Shown piece by piece: positions 1 to 8,945 of a stretch of 19,088 nucleotides of DNA. Numbering within the stretch: position 1 is the first letter of the stretch; every line of letters starts with the position of its first letter. Where the stretch lies: the NCBI GenBank assembly GCA_013813185.1, contig JACCSD010000143.1, forward strand, positions 1 to 19,088. Direction: 5' to 3'. The position numbers and the translations under genes are program-made. The DNA comes from Burkholderiaceae bacterium (GTDB taxonomy: Bacteria; Pseudomonadota; Gammaproteobacteria; Burkholderiales; Burkholderiaceae_F). The notes beneath the pieces are model-generated. The model was not told the origin of the DNA. It made no database searches and saw only the letters and a list, made by a program, of their open reading frames with translations.

Positions 1-855
1 CTCGGCTTTTATGCACCGGCGCAGATCGTTCGCGATGCCATCGAGCATGGGGTTGAGGTACGGCCCATCGATGTGACGGTCAGCGATTGGAATTGCACGC
101 TGGCACCTTCGGAGGCCGATGCCTGCAAACCCGCCGTGCGGCTGGGACTGGAACTGGTCAGCGGACTTTCGGAGGCAGCGGGCGAGCGAATTGTCAGCGC
201 TCGAACTTCGCAGGCGTTTGCAAGCGTCGAAGCGCTGGCACGCCGCGCTCAACTGAACCGCGGCGAGATCAATGCGTTGGCCGCCGCCGATGCGCTGGCA
301 CCGCTGGCAGGACATCGCCGGCGCGCACTGTGGGCTGCGCTCGGCGTTGATGCCGAAGCGCCGCGCAAGGCTCCGCTAGCTGCCGAGCTGCCTGGCGAAT
401 CGATGGTTGATCTGCTGCCACCGACCGAAGGGCAAGACATCATTGCCGATTACCAGCACACGGCGCTGACGCTGCGCAGGCATCCGCTGGCGCTGTTGCG
501 AAGCCGGTTCAATGCGCAGGGCTTTGCCAGCGCAGCTGACATACGCAACGCGCGCAATCGGCAGCGCGTGCGCACCACCGGCATCGTCACCTGCCGGCAA
601 AGGCCGGGAACCGCAAGCGGGGTGATTTTTATAACGCTGGAGGACGAAACGGGAACCATCAATGTCGTCGTGTGGCGTTCGACCGCTGAAAAGTATCGAA
701 GCGCGATGCTGCAATCGAGACTGTTGACGGTCTATGGTCATGTCGAGCGCGTCACCACCGGCGTCTCACCCATCGTGCACCTGATTGCAGCGCGGCTGGA
801 GGATCACTCGCCGCTGCTGGGCAGCCTGACGGTGCGCAGTCATGACTTTCACTAG
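1..855 (+). CDS. dnaE2: Error-prone DNA polymerase DnaE2 (ImuC), C-terminal part, 5' truncated by the window
   Basis: The reading frame is open from base 1 to a TAG stop at 853-855 and supplies the last 284 residues of a much longer protein (about 1000-1100 aa in this family). The visible part holds the helix-hairpin-helix region (around RIVSARTSQAF) and then an OB-fold region with the stretches RVRTTGIVTCRQRPGTASGV and ITLEDETGTINVVVW, typical of the DnaE2/ImuC branch of C-family polymerases. The protein ends in SHDFH, close to the usual SRDFH-like tail. DnaE2 is the SOS-induced translesion alpha subunit that acts with ImuA and ImuB, and those genes would be expected upstream, outside the window. 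The polymerase active-site residues are not visible, so activity cannot be judged. It converges on the minus-strand ferritin-like gene, with an 80-bp gap. Confidence 0.9.
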   Translation, partial: LGFYAPAQIVRDAIEHGVEVRPIDVTVSDWNCTLAPSEADACKPAVRLGLELVSGLSEAAGERIVSARTSQAFASVEALARRAQLNRGEINALAAADALAPLAGHRRRALWAALGVDAEAPRKAPLAAELPGESMVDLLPPTEGQDIIADYQHTALTLRRHPLALLRSRFNAQGFASAADIRNARNRQRVRTTGIVTCRQRPGTASGVIFITLEDETGTINVVVWRSTAEKYRSAMLQSRLLTVYGHVERVTTGVSPIVHLIAARLEDHSPLLGSLTVRSHDFH

Positions 856-891
856 CGCCACCCACCTCGCTCGCGCGTCGCGGTTCAAGCA

Positions 892-920
892 GAGGACTCC
901 GATTTCCGCCGGAGATCCTC
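892..920. terminator. Possible bidirectional stem-loop between convergent genes
   Basis: GAGGACTCCG at 892-901 pairs with CGGAGATCCTC at 910-920, giving ten base pairs with one bulged A and an 8-nt loop. It sits between the 3' ends of dnaE2 (plus) and the ferritin-like gene (minus), where a shared terminator would be expected. There is no clear T-run on either side, so intrinsic termination is uncertain. Confidence 0.35.
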
Positions 921-935
921 ACCTGATTCAAACGG

Positions 936-1529
936 CTACAGCATTTCCTCGCGCGCTTTTTCCGCGCGCGCTGCACCGATAGCAGTCTTCACGTCCTTTT
1001 CTTCTTCGGGCGGCGGCAAAACTGCAGGCATGCCGAGCGACTCGATCCATAACTCGCGGCACCAGCCCTTGCTGTGATAGATGTGTTCGTCTTCCTCGTC
1101 TTCGACTTCCTCGCACGCCGCCGTCAGCGCTTTCTTTTCTTCGCCTTTGGCTTTTTCGGCGCACTTGGAAAGCAGTTCCCAGTTCAAATGGTCCTTGGTT
1201 TCCGCGAACACGACGCATTCGCAGGCGACCAACTGCGCCGCCTCGGGCTCGCCGCCGCTCGACAGCGCCATCTGCATCGCTTTGACGAGTGATCCGCCGA
1301 TGTGATGGACGACCTGGCGCCCCGGGGTTTGCGTTTCGGGATCGAGGCCTAATTTGCCAAACAGTTCACGCACGACTTCGACGTGGCGCTGGGTCTGCTC
1401 GAGATACTTGGTCCATTCTTCCTCGAGCTCGTCGTTGACCACGCATTCGAGAGCGGTGGTGTAGACCTGCACGCCGCCCAACTCGGTTTCCAGCATTTGA
1501 TACAAAAGTTCTTTTACATGCTCGTTCAT
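936..1529 (-). CDS. Cysteine-rich ferritin-like domain protein
   Basis: A 197-residue protein. The start is fixed by a near-perfect Shine-Dalgarno sequence, AAGGAGG, just upstream of the ATG at 1529-1527; a longer open frame to 1727 has no support. The sequence is almost all helical, with four long helices and conserved-looking acidic and histidine positions (E14, E16, E44, H49, E51, E104, E110, H114, E145, E148, H149, H152). This fits a ferritin-like di-iron four-helix bundle, although no textbook ExxH pair is present in the second helix. Six cysteines (29, 103, 105, 123, 139, 157) are unusual for the fold. Helices 1 and 3 share an ECVV motif, which hints at an internal duplication. The tail after about residue 170 is charged and probably disordered. 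It is cytoplasmic, with no signal peptide. It is last in the katE-led minus-strand run, so a role in iron or peroxide stress is inferred. The fold assignment is by pattern, not alignment. Confidence 0.7.
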   Translation of the reverse strand: MNEHVKELLYQMLETELGGVQVYTTALECVVNDELEEEWTKYLEQTQRHVEVVRELFGKLGLDPETQTPGRQVVHHIGGSLVKAMQMALSSGGEPEAAQLVACECVVFAETKDHLNWELLSKCAEKAKGEEKKALTAACEEVEDEEDEHIYHSKGWCRELWIESLGMPAVLPPPEEEKDVKTAIGAARAEKAREEML

Positions 1530-1599
1530 TTTTCGCCTCCTTGGGGCGGGTGGGTAGGGCTTCAAGTGATCCGAGCGAGGGAGGCAATTACCGCGCCGG

Positions 1600-1886
1600 T
1601 CACTGCGATGCGGCGATGCTGTGGACGGGAGCGAGCGTGAGTGCAAAGCGCAGATCGCGCCGCTCGGGGAACAGACCAACGACTCGGAAGTGTCGATTCG
1701 AGATAAACCAGGTTTCGTCGCGATCATTGGCCACGATGAAGTAGCACTCGCTGGTTTCCGACGGGCTGTGGATTCCCAACGCGCGGTACGCCGTATCTAC
1801 CGAGAAGCCGCTTTCCAGCGGCAACGGATGAGGCCGCTGAGAAGCCTGCTGGACGCGCAAATACAGGCCGGGTTCAATCTGGATCA

Positions 1887-1887
<1 letters not shown>
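1600..1887 (-). CDS. Hypothetical 95-residue protein, translationally coupled to katE
   Basis: A 95-residue soluble protein with no signal peptide or membrane segment. Its ATG (1887-1885) overlaps the katE TAA stop by one base (TAATG), so its translation is likely coupled to that of the catalase. The sequence is balanced and looks like a small beta-rich domain: LYLRVQQAS, an ECYFIVANDRDETWFISNR stretch and VGLFPERRDLRFALTL. I do not recognise a characterised family and see no catalytic motif. It lies between katE and the ferritin-like gene on the same strand, with 70 bp to the latter. The position suggests a catalase accessory role, for example in assembly or haem handling, but this is inference from position only. 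It is very likely a real gene, because the overlap is exact and the competing frames across it are not supported by ribosome binding sites. Confidence 0.75.
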
Positions 1888-4259
<2,372 letters not shown>

Positions 4260-4280
4260 CGGTGTTCCTTACATAGTTGA

Positions 4281-4306
4281 AAACAGCGGCAGCAAATTCG
4301 TGCCGC
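4281..4306 (-). terminator. Possible weak terminator between the hemerythrin gene and katE
   Basis: GCGGCA (4286-4291) and TGCCGC (4301-4306) form a six-pair GC-rich stem with a 9-nt loop. Read on the minus strand it is followed by TGTTTT. It lies in the 71-bp gap between the hemerythrin stop and the katE start, so it could attenuate read-through into katE. The short stem and interrupted T-run make this a weak call. Confidence 0.35.
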
Positions 4307-4330
4307 CGCCGCGATGCCAAGCTTTGGGGT

Positions 4331-4891
4331 CTAGGCCATACCCTTCTTCTGCATGATCTGCGCCTTGCGCTCAGCAATTTGCTCGCCCAGCCGTACCGTA
4401 TCCAGCTTTGCTTTCCGAACCTTGGGAAACATTTCGCCTTCTTCTTCCTGCACGTGGTGATCGATGTATTCGCCCAGCACTTTCACTTTCGCGTCATAGT
4501 GGTCATCCGCGGGCGACGAGCCTTCAATCTGAGCGATCAGGTCTTTAGCGCTGGCGTGCTCAACGTCGGCTTCGTCGATCAAATCGGGCTTATCGATCGC
4601 GTTGCGTGCGGCCGTGTAAAAAATCTCTTCTTCGGCGGTCGCGTGCGCCGTCAATTCCGCGCAGATCATCGTGGCGAGCTGCTGCTTTTCGCGGTCGCCC
4701 GCGTCGCCTTTGGCCAGCCGATCGTATTGCTTGAACATCTTCTTCACGCGTGCGTGATCGGCCGTCAGCTGTGATATCGCCTCGTTCTTCGGAGTCTTGG
4801 GCCGTGCGGCAGCGGCACGTGCGCCGCTCTTGCTTGCCGGTCTTTTGGCAGGCTGCTTGGAAGATTTCCTGGTTGCTTTCTTGGTCGCCAT
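4331..4891 (-). CDS. Hemerythrin HHE domain protein with Lys/Ala-rich N-terminal tail
   Basis: A 186-residue protein starting at the ATG 4891-4889, preceded by GGAGAG. A longer open frame runs to 5131 but crosses the upstream terminator and gene, so it is rejected. Residues 1-36 are a basic Lys/Ala/Pro-rich tail resembling histone-H1-like bacterial tails. Residues 37-160 form a hemerythrin four-helix bundle with the full ligand pattern: H46, the HxxxE pair H83/E87, H112, and the HxxxE pair H146/E150. Such proteins bind O2, NO or peroxide at a non-haem di-iron centre. No signal peptide is present, so it is cytoplasmic. It lies between a glycine-zipper/GlsB unit, from which it is separated by a strong terminator, and katE. 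It is therefore probably transcribed from its own promoter within 4892-4945, where a duplicated 21-bp motif sits. The biochemical role (iron storage, NO or O2 sensing, or protection) is not decided by the sequence. Confidence 0.88.
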   Translation of the reverse strand: MATKKATRKSSKQPAKRPASKSGARAAAARPKTPKNEAISQLTADHARVKKMFKQYDRLAKGDAGDREKQQLATMICAELTAHATAEEEIFYTAARNAIDKPDLIDEADVEHASAKDLIAQIEGSSPADDHYDAKVKVLGEYIDHHVQEEEGEMFPKVRKAKLDTVRLGEQIAERKAQIMQKKGMA

Positions 4892-4905
4892 CGTCTCTCT
4901 CCTGG

Positions 4906-4945
4906 TTGGGTCGGCGGAAATAAAGATTGGGTCGGCGGAAATAAA
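4906..4945. repeat. Two tandem copies of a 19-bp motif with 21-bp period upstream of the hemerythrin gene
   Basis: The motif TTGGGTCGGCGGAAATAAA occurs exactly at 4906-4924 and again at 4927-4945, separated by GA. The copies lie between the hemerythrin ribosome binding site and the terminator of the upstream operon. The distal copy provides most of that terminator's T-run. A 21-bp period is two helical turns, which suits cooperative binding on one face of the DNA. A simple tail duplication is an equally good explanation. Confidence 0.9.
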
Positions 4946-4968
4946 AAGCCCCGCCTGAGCGGGGCTTT
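4941..4968 (-). terminator. Rho-independent terminator of the GlsB / glycine-zipper operon
   Basis: A perfect ten-pair stem, AAAGCCCCGC (4945-4954) with GCGGGGCTTT (4959-4968), has a CTGA loop. On the minus strand it is followed by TTTTTAT. It lies 17 bp past the glycine-zipper stop codon and insulates that operon from the hemerythrin gene. Confidence 0.9.
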
Positions 4969-4985
4969 CTAGGCAAAAGCTGCGC

Positions 4986-5474
4986 CTAGTACTCGGTGTC
5001 CCAACCAGCCCGTGCAGAACGCTTGGCTTTCTCCCAACCCAAACGAGACTTGCCCTTGACGGTTTCGTAGTCGCGAGAGAGTGAGTGCTCGACTTCGTCG
5101 AAGCTACCGGTTGCATTGCGCGCACGTGCATCGGCGCCCAGCTGATAGCTCGGCTTGTAGTCGTCGTATGTCATGCCACTTTCGAAATACGGCTCCTTTT
5201 CGTAGCGGCCGCGCCAGTGGGTATCAACGACGGTCGGGTCGATGCTCTCCGCAACGGCCTTTCCTGCCAGGCCACCGGCAACTGCGCCGATGGCCGCGCC
5301 GACTACCGTACCGACGGGACCCGCGGCCAGCGTTCCAGCGAGTGCGCCGGCCGCGACACCGCCACCCGCGGCTCCGACGGCAGTACCTACCGGATGCGAG
5401 CCCGGTGTACCGGTCAACGGATCACGATTGGCGTCCGGAGTGGGGTCAAGGCCTTTTTGAGTATCGCGATTCAT
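4986..5474 (-). CDS. Glycine-zipper protein of unknown function
   Basis: A 162-residue protein. The ATG at 5474-5472 is chosen because GGAG lies 7 bases upstream; the in-frame TTG at 5489 would place that Shine-Dalgarno sequence inside the gene. Residues 1-28 are polar (MNRDTQKGLDPTPDANRDPL) with no signal peptide. Residues 29-75 form a glycine-zipper segment, alternating Gly/Ala with GxxxG-type spacing (GTVVGAAIGAVAGGLAGKAV), long enough to cross a membrane as a helical hairpin. The rest is soluble, rich in Tyr, Asp and Arg (YEKEPYFESGMTYDDYKPSY, then SRLGWEKAKRSARAGW). Proteins of this design are commonly annotated as hypothetical next to stress genes. It lies 22 bp after the GlsB/YeaQ gene and before a strong terminator, so the two probably form a two-gene operon. 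The function is unknown; envelope stress or desiccation protection is inferred from context. Confidence 0.8.
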   Translation of the reverse strand: MNRDTQKGLDPTPDANRDPLTGTPGSHPVGTAVGAAGGGVAAGALAGTLAAGPVGTVVGAAIGAVAGGLAGKAVAESIDPTVVDTHWRGRYEKEPYFESGMTYDDYKPSYQLGADARARNATGSFDEVEHSLSRDYETVKGKSRLGWEKAKRSARAGWDTEY

Positions 5475-5496
5475 TTTTATCTCCGTCAAATAGTTG

Positions 5497-5766
5497 TTAA
5501 CGTACCGTGCCGCGCCGGAACAGGTTGACGATCGCGAGCAGGATGATTGCTCCGATCAGCGATACCACTAGCGCACCGATGCTGAAGGCGTCCTGATTGA
5601 TTGTGGGAACGCCTACCAGCGGACTGATCAGCCATCCACCCAGCAATGCGCCGACGATGCCGACGACGATGTTCAGGAAGATGCCCTGCTGTGCATCCGT
5701 TTTCATAATCATGCTGGCGACCCATCCGATCAGGCCACCGATAACGATCCAAATGATGAAGTTCAT
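5497..5766 (-). CDS. GlsB/YeaQ/YmgE family stress-response membrane protein
   Basis: An 89-residue inner-membrane protein with three predicted helices: residues 2-20 (FIIWIVIGGLIGWVASMIM), about 29-50 (FLNIVVGIVGALLGGWLI) and about 62-84 (IGALVVSLIGAIILLAIVNL). The G-rich first helix, the MKTDAQQG loop and the NIVVGIVGALLGGW segment are hallmarks of the family once called transglycosylase-associated proteins. Members are small, abundant and induced by general stress; no enzymatic activity is established. The ATG at 5766-5764 is preceded by AGAGGG. It is the first gene of the minus-strand stress island, and its promoter must lie in the gap 5767-5864, shared with the divergent flavoprotein gene. 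Confidence 0.92.
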   Translation of the reverse strand: MNFIIWIVIGGLIGWVASMIMKTDAQQGIFLNIVVGIVGALLGGWLISPLVGVPTINQDAFSIGALVVSLIGAIILLAIVNLFRRGTVR

Positions 5767-5864
5767 GTCTTTATCCCTCTCAGTAATTCGATTGTTGAGA
5801 ACAGCAGGAGCCTTAGTGCAAGCGGTGTGCCTAGGTGATTCGGCCGAGTTGTGGGAGTGCTCAC

Positions 5865-6866
5865 TTGCAAACTAAGCCTTGGGACACAATCATCGTTGGT
5901 GGCGGGCCCGCGGGTCTATCGGCCGCGCTGGTGCTCGGACGGTGTTGCAGAAACGTCCTGATCTGCGACGCCGGGCGCCCCCGCAACTGGGCCGCCGAGC
6001 GGATGCACGGCTTTCTAACCCGCGACGACATCGCACCTTCCGAGTTCCGGGCGTCGGCACTGAAAGAGCTGGAGCGCTACGACAACGTAAAGCTCTGGAG
6101 CGGCGAAGTTACGGACGTGGCGCACGAGCCGAACGGTGCGTTCCGAGTGTTGCTGGATGATGATCGTTGGGACGTCACACGCAAACTATTGATCGCAACC
6201 GGTGTGCGGGACCAGTTGCCTGACTTGCCACGCATCGAAGAGTTTTGGGGCAAGAGCGTCCACCAGTGCCCCTATTGCGATGGATGGGAGCTGCGAGGAG
6301 CGCCCATCGCCGTCTACGGCAAACGATCACGCGGCGTCGAGATGGCGCGTGCGATGACGGCGTGGACCTCCGACATTGCGCTCTGTACCGATGGCCCCGC
6401 TGGATTGAAGGCGACCGATCAAGAACATCTGGCGCGCAACGGGATTGCATTGATCGAGGACCGCATCGTTGAACTTTCCGGCCAAAACGGTCAGCTGGAC
6501 GCGGTGCTTTTTAAGGGTGGTCGCCGGTTGCCGCGGCGCGCGCTCTTCTTTGACACCCCATGTATCTCGCATACAGGAATCGCACGCAAGCTTGGGTGTC
6601 AACTGACGAAGAAAGGCGGCATCCGGTGCGGGCGATACGAAGCGACCACTGTTCCCGGCGTTTTTGTCGCCGGCAACATCATCAAGGACGTTCAACTGGC
6701 CATCGTCGCCGCGGCCGAAGGCACGCGCGCCGCATTCGGCATCAATCGCTCACTGACGCGCGAAGACTACGAGCGTCGCGCGACGGGCGTGCGGCCCGTC
6801 GAACATCCGCCGGTTGCTGATCCGGACGTCGCGCGGCGCCGGCCTGCCGCGCAGGGGTCTGCATAA
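5865..6866 (+). CDS. Thioredoxin-reductase-like FAD-dependent oxidoreductase with CPYC motif
   Basis: About 333 residues from a TTG start at 5865, supported by GGGAG eight bases upstream. An in-frame GTG at 5835 would add ten residues but has no ribosome binding site. The N-terminus gives the FAD-binding Rossmann motif GGGPAGL (residues 12-18). The redox pair is CPYC (135-138, HQCPYCDGWE), as in thioredoxin reductase and GliT-like enzymes. A second FAD-contact stretch, VPGVFVAGNIIKDVQLAIVA, lies near residues 254-273. The second nucleotide-binding loop reads VYGKRSRGVEMA instead of the usual GxGxxA/G pattern, so use of NADPH is uncertain. A polar Arg/Pro-rich tail follows residue 300. It is cytoplasmic. 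The stop codon directly abuts the ATG of the DUF421 gene, so the two are probably one operon. It is divergent from the GlsB gene. The substrate is unknown. Confidence 0.88.
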   Translation: MQTKPWDTIIVGGGPAGLSAALVLGRCCRNVLICDAGRPRNWAAERMHGFLTRDDIAPSEFRASALKELERYDNVKLWSGEVTDVAHEPNGAFRVLLDDDRWDVTRKLLIATGVRDQLPDLPRIEEFWGKSVHQCPYCDGWELRGAPIAVYGKRSRGVEMARAMTAWTSDIALCTDGPAGLKATDQEHLARNGIALIEDRIVELSGQNGQLDAVLFKGGRRLPRRALFFDTPCISHTGIARKLGCQLTKKGGIRCGRYEATTVPGVFVAGNIIKDVQLAIVAAAEGTRAAFGINRSLTREDYERRATGVRPVEHPPVADPDVARRRPAAQGSA

Positions 6867-7361
6867 ATGCTCGACGAGCTTCTGCAGCAGGTGCTCAAGG
6901 CGTTTGCGTACTACGTGGCGCTGATTGTCATCATGCGGCTTGCGGGTAAGCGTTTGGCGGGGCAGACGACGACGTTCGATCTGATCGTCCTGATCACGCT
7001 CGGAGTCGTGATCCAAAGCACCGCTTTGCAGGAAGGATGGGCCAATGCGGTGGTGTTTGTCGTCACCGTGTTCGCGATGCACCTCGGGCTCGCTGCCCTG
7101 TGCGCCCGGTTGACATGGCTGCGCCATCTGGTGCGCGGCAAACCCAGCGTGTTGGTCCGCGACGGACGAATCGTCGAAAAGGCGCTCAAGCGTGAAGCCA
7201 TCAGCCGCGAAGAATTGCAGGCCGGGTTGCGCAAGCTCGGCTATGACTCGCCCGAGTCTGTGAAGCTGGCGGTGCTGGAAGAGACAGGACACATATCGGC
7301 CGTCGGCGCCGATGACGCAGCCGGGCCGGCGACGATCACATCGGAACCGGCGAAGCTGTAA
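6867..7361 (+). CDS. DUF421 / YetF-family membrane protein
   Basis: A 164-residue protein whose ATG directly follows the TAA of the flavoprotein gene, with AGGGG upstream. The N-terminal half has three hydrophobic segments (about 8-25, 37-55, 60-82) and the family-typical MRLAGKR loop and TTFDLIVLITLGVVIQ stretch. The C-terminal half is the soluble YetF domain (GKPSVLVRDGRIVEKALKRE, then ISREELQAGLRKLGY and VKLAVLEETGHISAV). The family is widespread in bacterial inner membranes. The Bacillus members have been linked to spore and membrane biology, but no enzymatic activity is established here. The length is somewhat short for the family (often 160-230). The last 26 bases overlap the 3' end of the convergent esterase gene. 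Linkage to a redox flavoprotein suggests an envelope-redox or stress role, which is inference. Confidence 0.87.
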   Translation: MLDELLQQVLKAFAYYVALIVIMRLAGKRLAGQTTTFDLIVLITLGVVIQSTALQEGWANAVVFVVTVFAMHLGLAALCARLTWLRHLVRGKPSVLVRDGRIVEKALKREAISREELQAGLRKLGYDSPESVKLAVLEETGHISAVGADDAAGPATITSEPAKL

Positions 7362-8505
7362 CGTCCTCGATCGCTTCCTCCGGCATCGCGTGCTGATAGA
7401 AAAACTGCAGCATCGCCCGCGTCGCGTCGGGGCCGCGCCCATCGGCGTACGAGCCGCCGGCGTTCCCGCCCGACCACGCATGACCCCCACCGTGGATTTC
7501 CCACTGCTCGATCACGCTGACGCCGGCTGCTGTGGCATGCCGAGTCCGGCGATACGCGCGGCTGCCGTCGCTGGCATCGACCGTCTGCACGCTGGTCTGC
7601 AATGGCGAATTCGGCTTGATCAGCTGTCGGATTTCGACGGCACTTTGAATCAATCGCGCCGCGTTGGCAGGGTTAACCGTGTGATCGGCGTCGCCGTGCA
7701 GCACGATCATCGGCACCGCGCGCTGATTCAACGCCGCTGTTGCAGCGCGTAGCGCGCGTGTCGGCTGACCCGTTTTCATCACCGTCAATGCGGATCCGAC
7801 ATCGTGCGCAGCGCCGACCGGCAACCCTGAATGGACCCCGGCCGCTGCAAATAGCGCGGGGTACTCCTGCGCCATGATCGCGGCCATCGCGCCGCCCGCG
7901 GATAAGCCGGCGACGTACACCCGCTGCTTATCAATCTGATACTCGTCGATCACCTGCTTCACGATTCCGGCAATGATTGCGGGCTCGCCGCGGCCTGCCT
8001 GCTGATCGACCGGCCGAAACCAGTTCCAGCAGCGGTGTGAGTTTGCGCGCTGGATTTGCTCCGGATAAACGACCAGGCATCGCTGGCTCTCGGCCCACCG
8101 ATTCGCTCGCGTGCCGGTCGCAAAGTCGTCGGGGCCCTGCGTGCAGCCGTGCAACATGACGACGAGCGGCAACGGCGACCCGGTGTAGGCCGAGGGCACG
8201 TAAAGCTTGTAGTTGCGCGAGCCGTCCGGGCCGGAATAGCGCTGATTGAGAAACCTGCCCGACTCGCTCGGCAATGTCTCCGGCAGCGGCGTGACCCGCA
8301 GTTCCTGCGCGGGAAGCGGATCAAGGACCTCGACGATCGTGTCTGCAGAATCCGCGGCGGAAACGTCGGATCCACTCGACTGCGGCGCGGCCCGGTTCGG
8401 CCGAAACAATCCTTGAATGAACCGGGTTGCCGCCGCCGGGCCTCCGGTGCGCACCAACTGCGTCGCGTGTCGCATCGCTTCCAAAAAAGGCTTATCTACT
8501 TTCAA
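7336..8505 (-). CDS. PHB depolymerase family (LpqC-like) esterase
   Basis: A 389-residue alpha/beta hydrolase. The start TTG at 8505-8503 fits family N-termini (FLEAMRHATQLVR) and lies 4 bases after a GGAGG. An ATG at 8509 is out of frame and closes after five codons. Residues 1 to about 85 form a variable region; the catalytic domain follows. The oxyanion-hole motif is LHGCTQ (118-123). The nucleophile is Ser202 in GLSAGG (200-205), the acid is probably Asp272 or Asp274 (HGDADHTVNP), and the base is His342 (HGGGHAWSGG). This is the PhaZ/feruloyl-esterase-type family of ester hydrolases acting on polyhydroxyalkanoates or aryl esters. No signal peptide is seen, so the enzyme may be cytoplasmic or exported by another route. 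The regulator gene upstream ends 26 bp away and is probably co-transcribed. The real substrate is not determined. Confidence 0.88.
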   Translation of the reverse strand: MKVDKPFLEAMRHATQLVRTGGPAAATRFIQGLFRPNRAAPQSSGSDVSAADSADTIVEVLDPLPAQELRVTPLPETLPSESGRFLNQRYSGPDGSRNYKLYVPSAYTGSPLPLVVMLHGCTQGPDDFATGTRANRWAESQRCLVVYPEQIQRANSHRCWNWFRPVDQQAGRGEPAIIAGIVKQVIDEYQIDKQRVYVAGLSAGGAMAAIMAQEYPALFAAAGVHSGLPVGAAHDVGSALTVMKTGQPTRALRAATAALNQRAVPMIVLHGDADHTVNPANAARLIQSAVEIRQLIKPNSPLQTSVQTVDASDGSRAYRRTRHATAAGVSVIEQWEIHGGGHAWSGGNAGGSYADGRGPDATRAMLQFFYQHAMPEEAIEDVTASPVPM

Positions 8506-8531
8506 ACATCCTCCGTGCTACTTGCTCAGTG

Positions 8532-8939
8532 CTACTTGATACGGGATGCGAGCGCGCGCTTGACGCCCGCGCTAGCCTGAAGCGTGCCCAGTACAACGAT
8601 CGATTCGATAGTTTTCAGGGCCAGTGCAGGTGTGACGTCCTCGGCGATGCTGGCCAGGCCGAGTACTTGAATCTGTAGCTGCTCGCCCCGCGCCCGCGCG
8701 TCTTCCAGATTTTTGCGCGAATAGTGATGAATACCGAGCACCAGACTGCGCCGGCTCACCGTCTGGCGCAGCGTGTCTGCATGCGACGCGATCTGATTGC
8801 GGATCGCCGTTCGGATCAGATCGGTGCGGTTCGAATAAAAACCCTCGCGCACCAACAGGTCAATGTGCCCGAGGTCGACGTAGCCGACGTTGATCGTGAT
8901 TTTTTCGGAATCCGACTGTTTGACCAGCTCGCGCGCCAT
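8532..8939 (-). CDS. Ribbon-helix-helix (CopG-type) transcriptional regulator
   Basis: 135 residues from the ATG at 8939-8937, chosen because GGATGG lies 6 bases upstream; an in-frame ATG at 8960 would add seven residues. The first about 50 residues form a ribbon-helix-helix DNA-binding domain: the beta strand EKITINVG, then helices around LGHIDLLVREG and SNRTDLIRTAIRNQI. The rest (VSRRSLVLGIHHYSRKNL through ALALKTIESIVVLGTLQA) is a helical and strand domain I do not recognise; no NikR-type nickel ligand set is evident. Ribbon-helix-helix proteins usually act as dimers and often repress their own operon. Its place before the esterase gene suggests it controls that gene and perhaps itself. A perfect 7-bp inverted repeat lies just upstream of the start. 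Confidence 0.82.
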   Translation of the reverse strand: MARELVKQSDSEKITINVGYVDLGHIDLLVREGFYSNRTDLIRTAIRNQIASHADTLRQTVSRRSLVLGIHHYSRKNLEDARARGEQLQIQVLGLASIAEDVTPALALKTIESIVVLGTLQASAGVKRALASRIK

Positions 8940-8945
8940 TTCAAA

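Noticed and set aside
1530..1727. A 66-residue extension of the ferritin-like protein
   Set aside because: It overlaps the 95-residue gene, and AAGGAGG lies directly before the internal ATG.
4260..4280. RpoS-like -10 CTATGT in front of katE
   Set aside because: A start from it would fall on the ribosome binding site, leaving no room for a normal leader. The match is also poor.
4892..5131. An 80-residue N-terminal extension of the hemerythrin
   Set aside because: It would read through a strong terminator, the tandem repeat and the end of the glycine-zipper gene. The ATG at 4891 has a good ribosome binding site.
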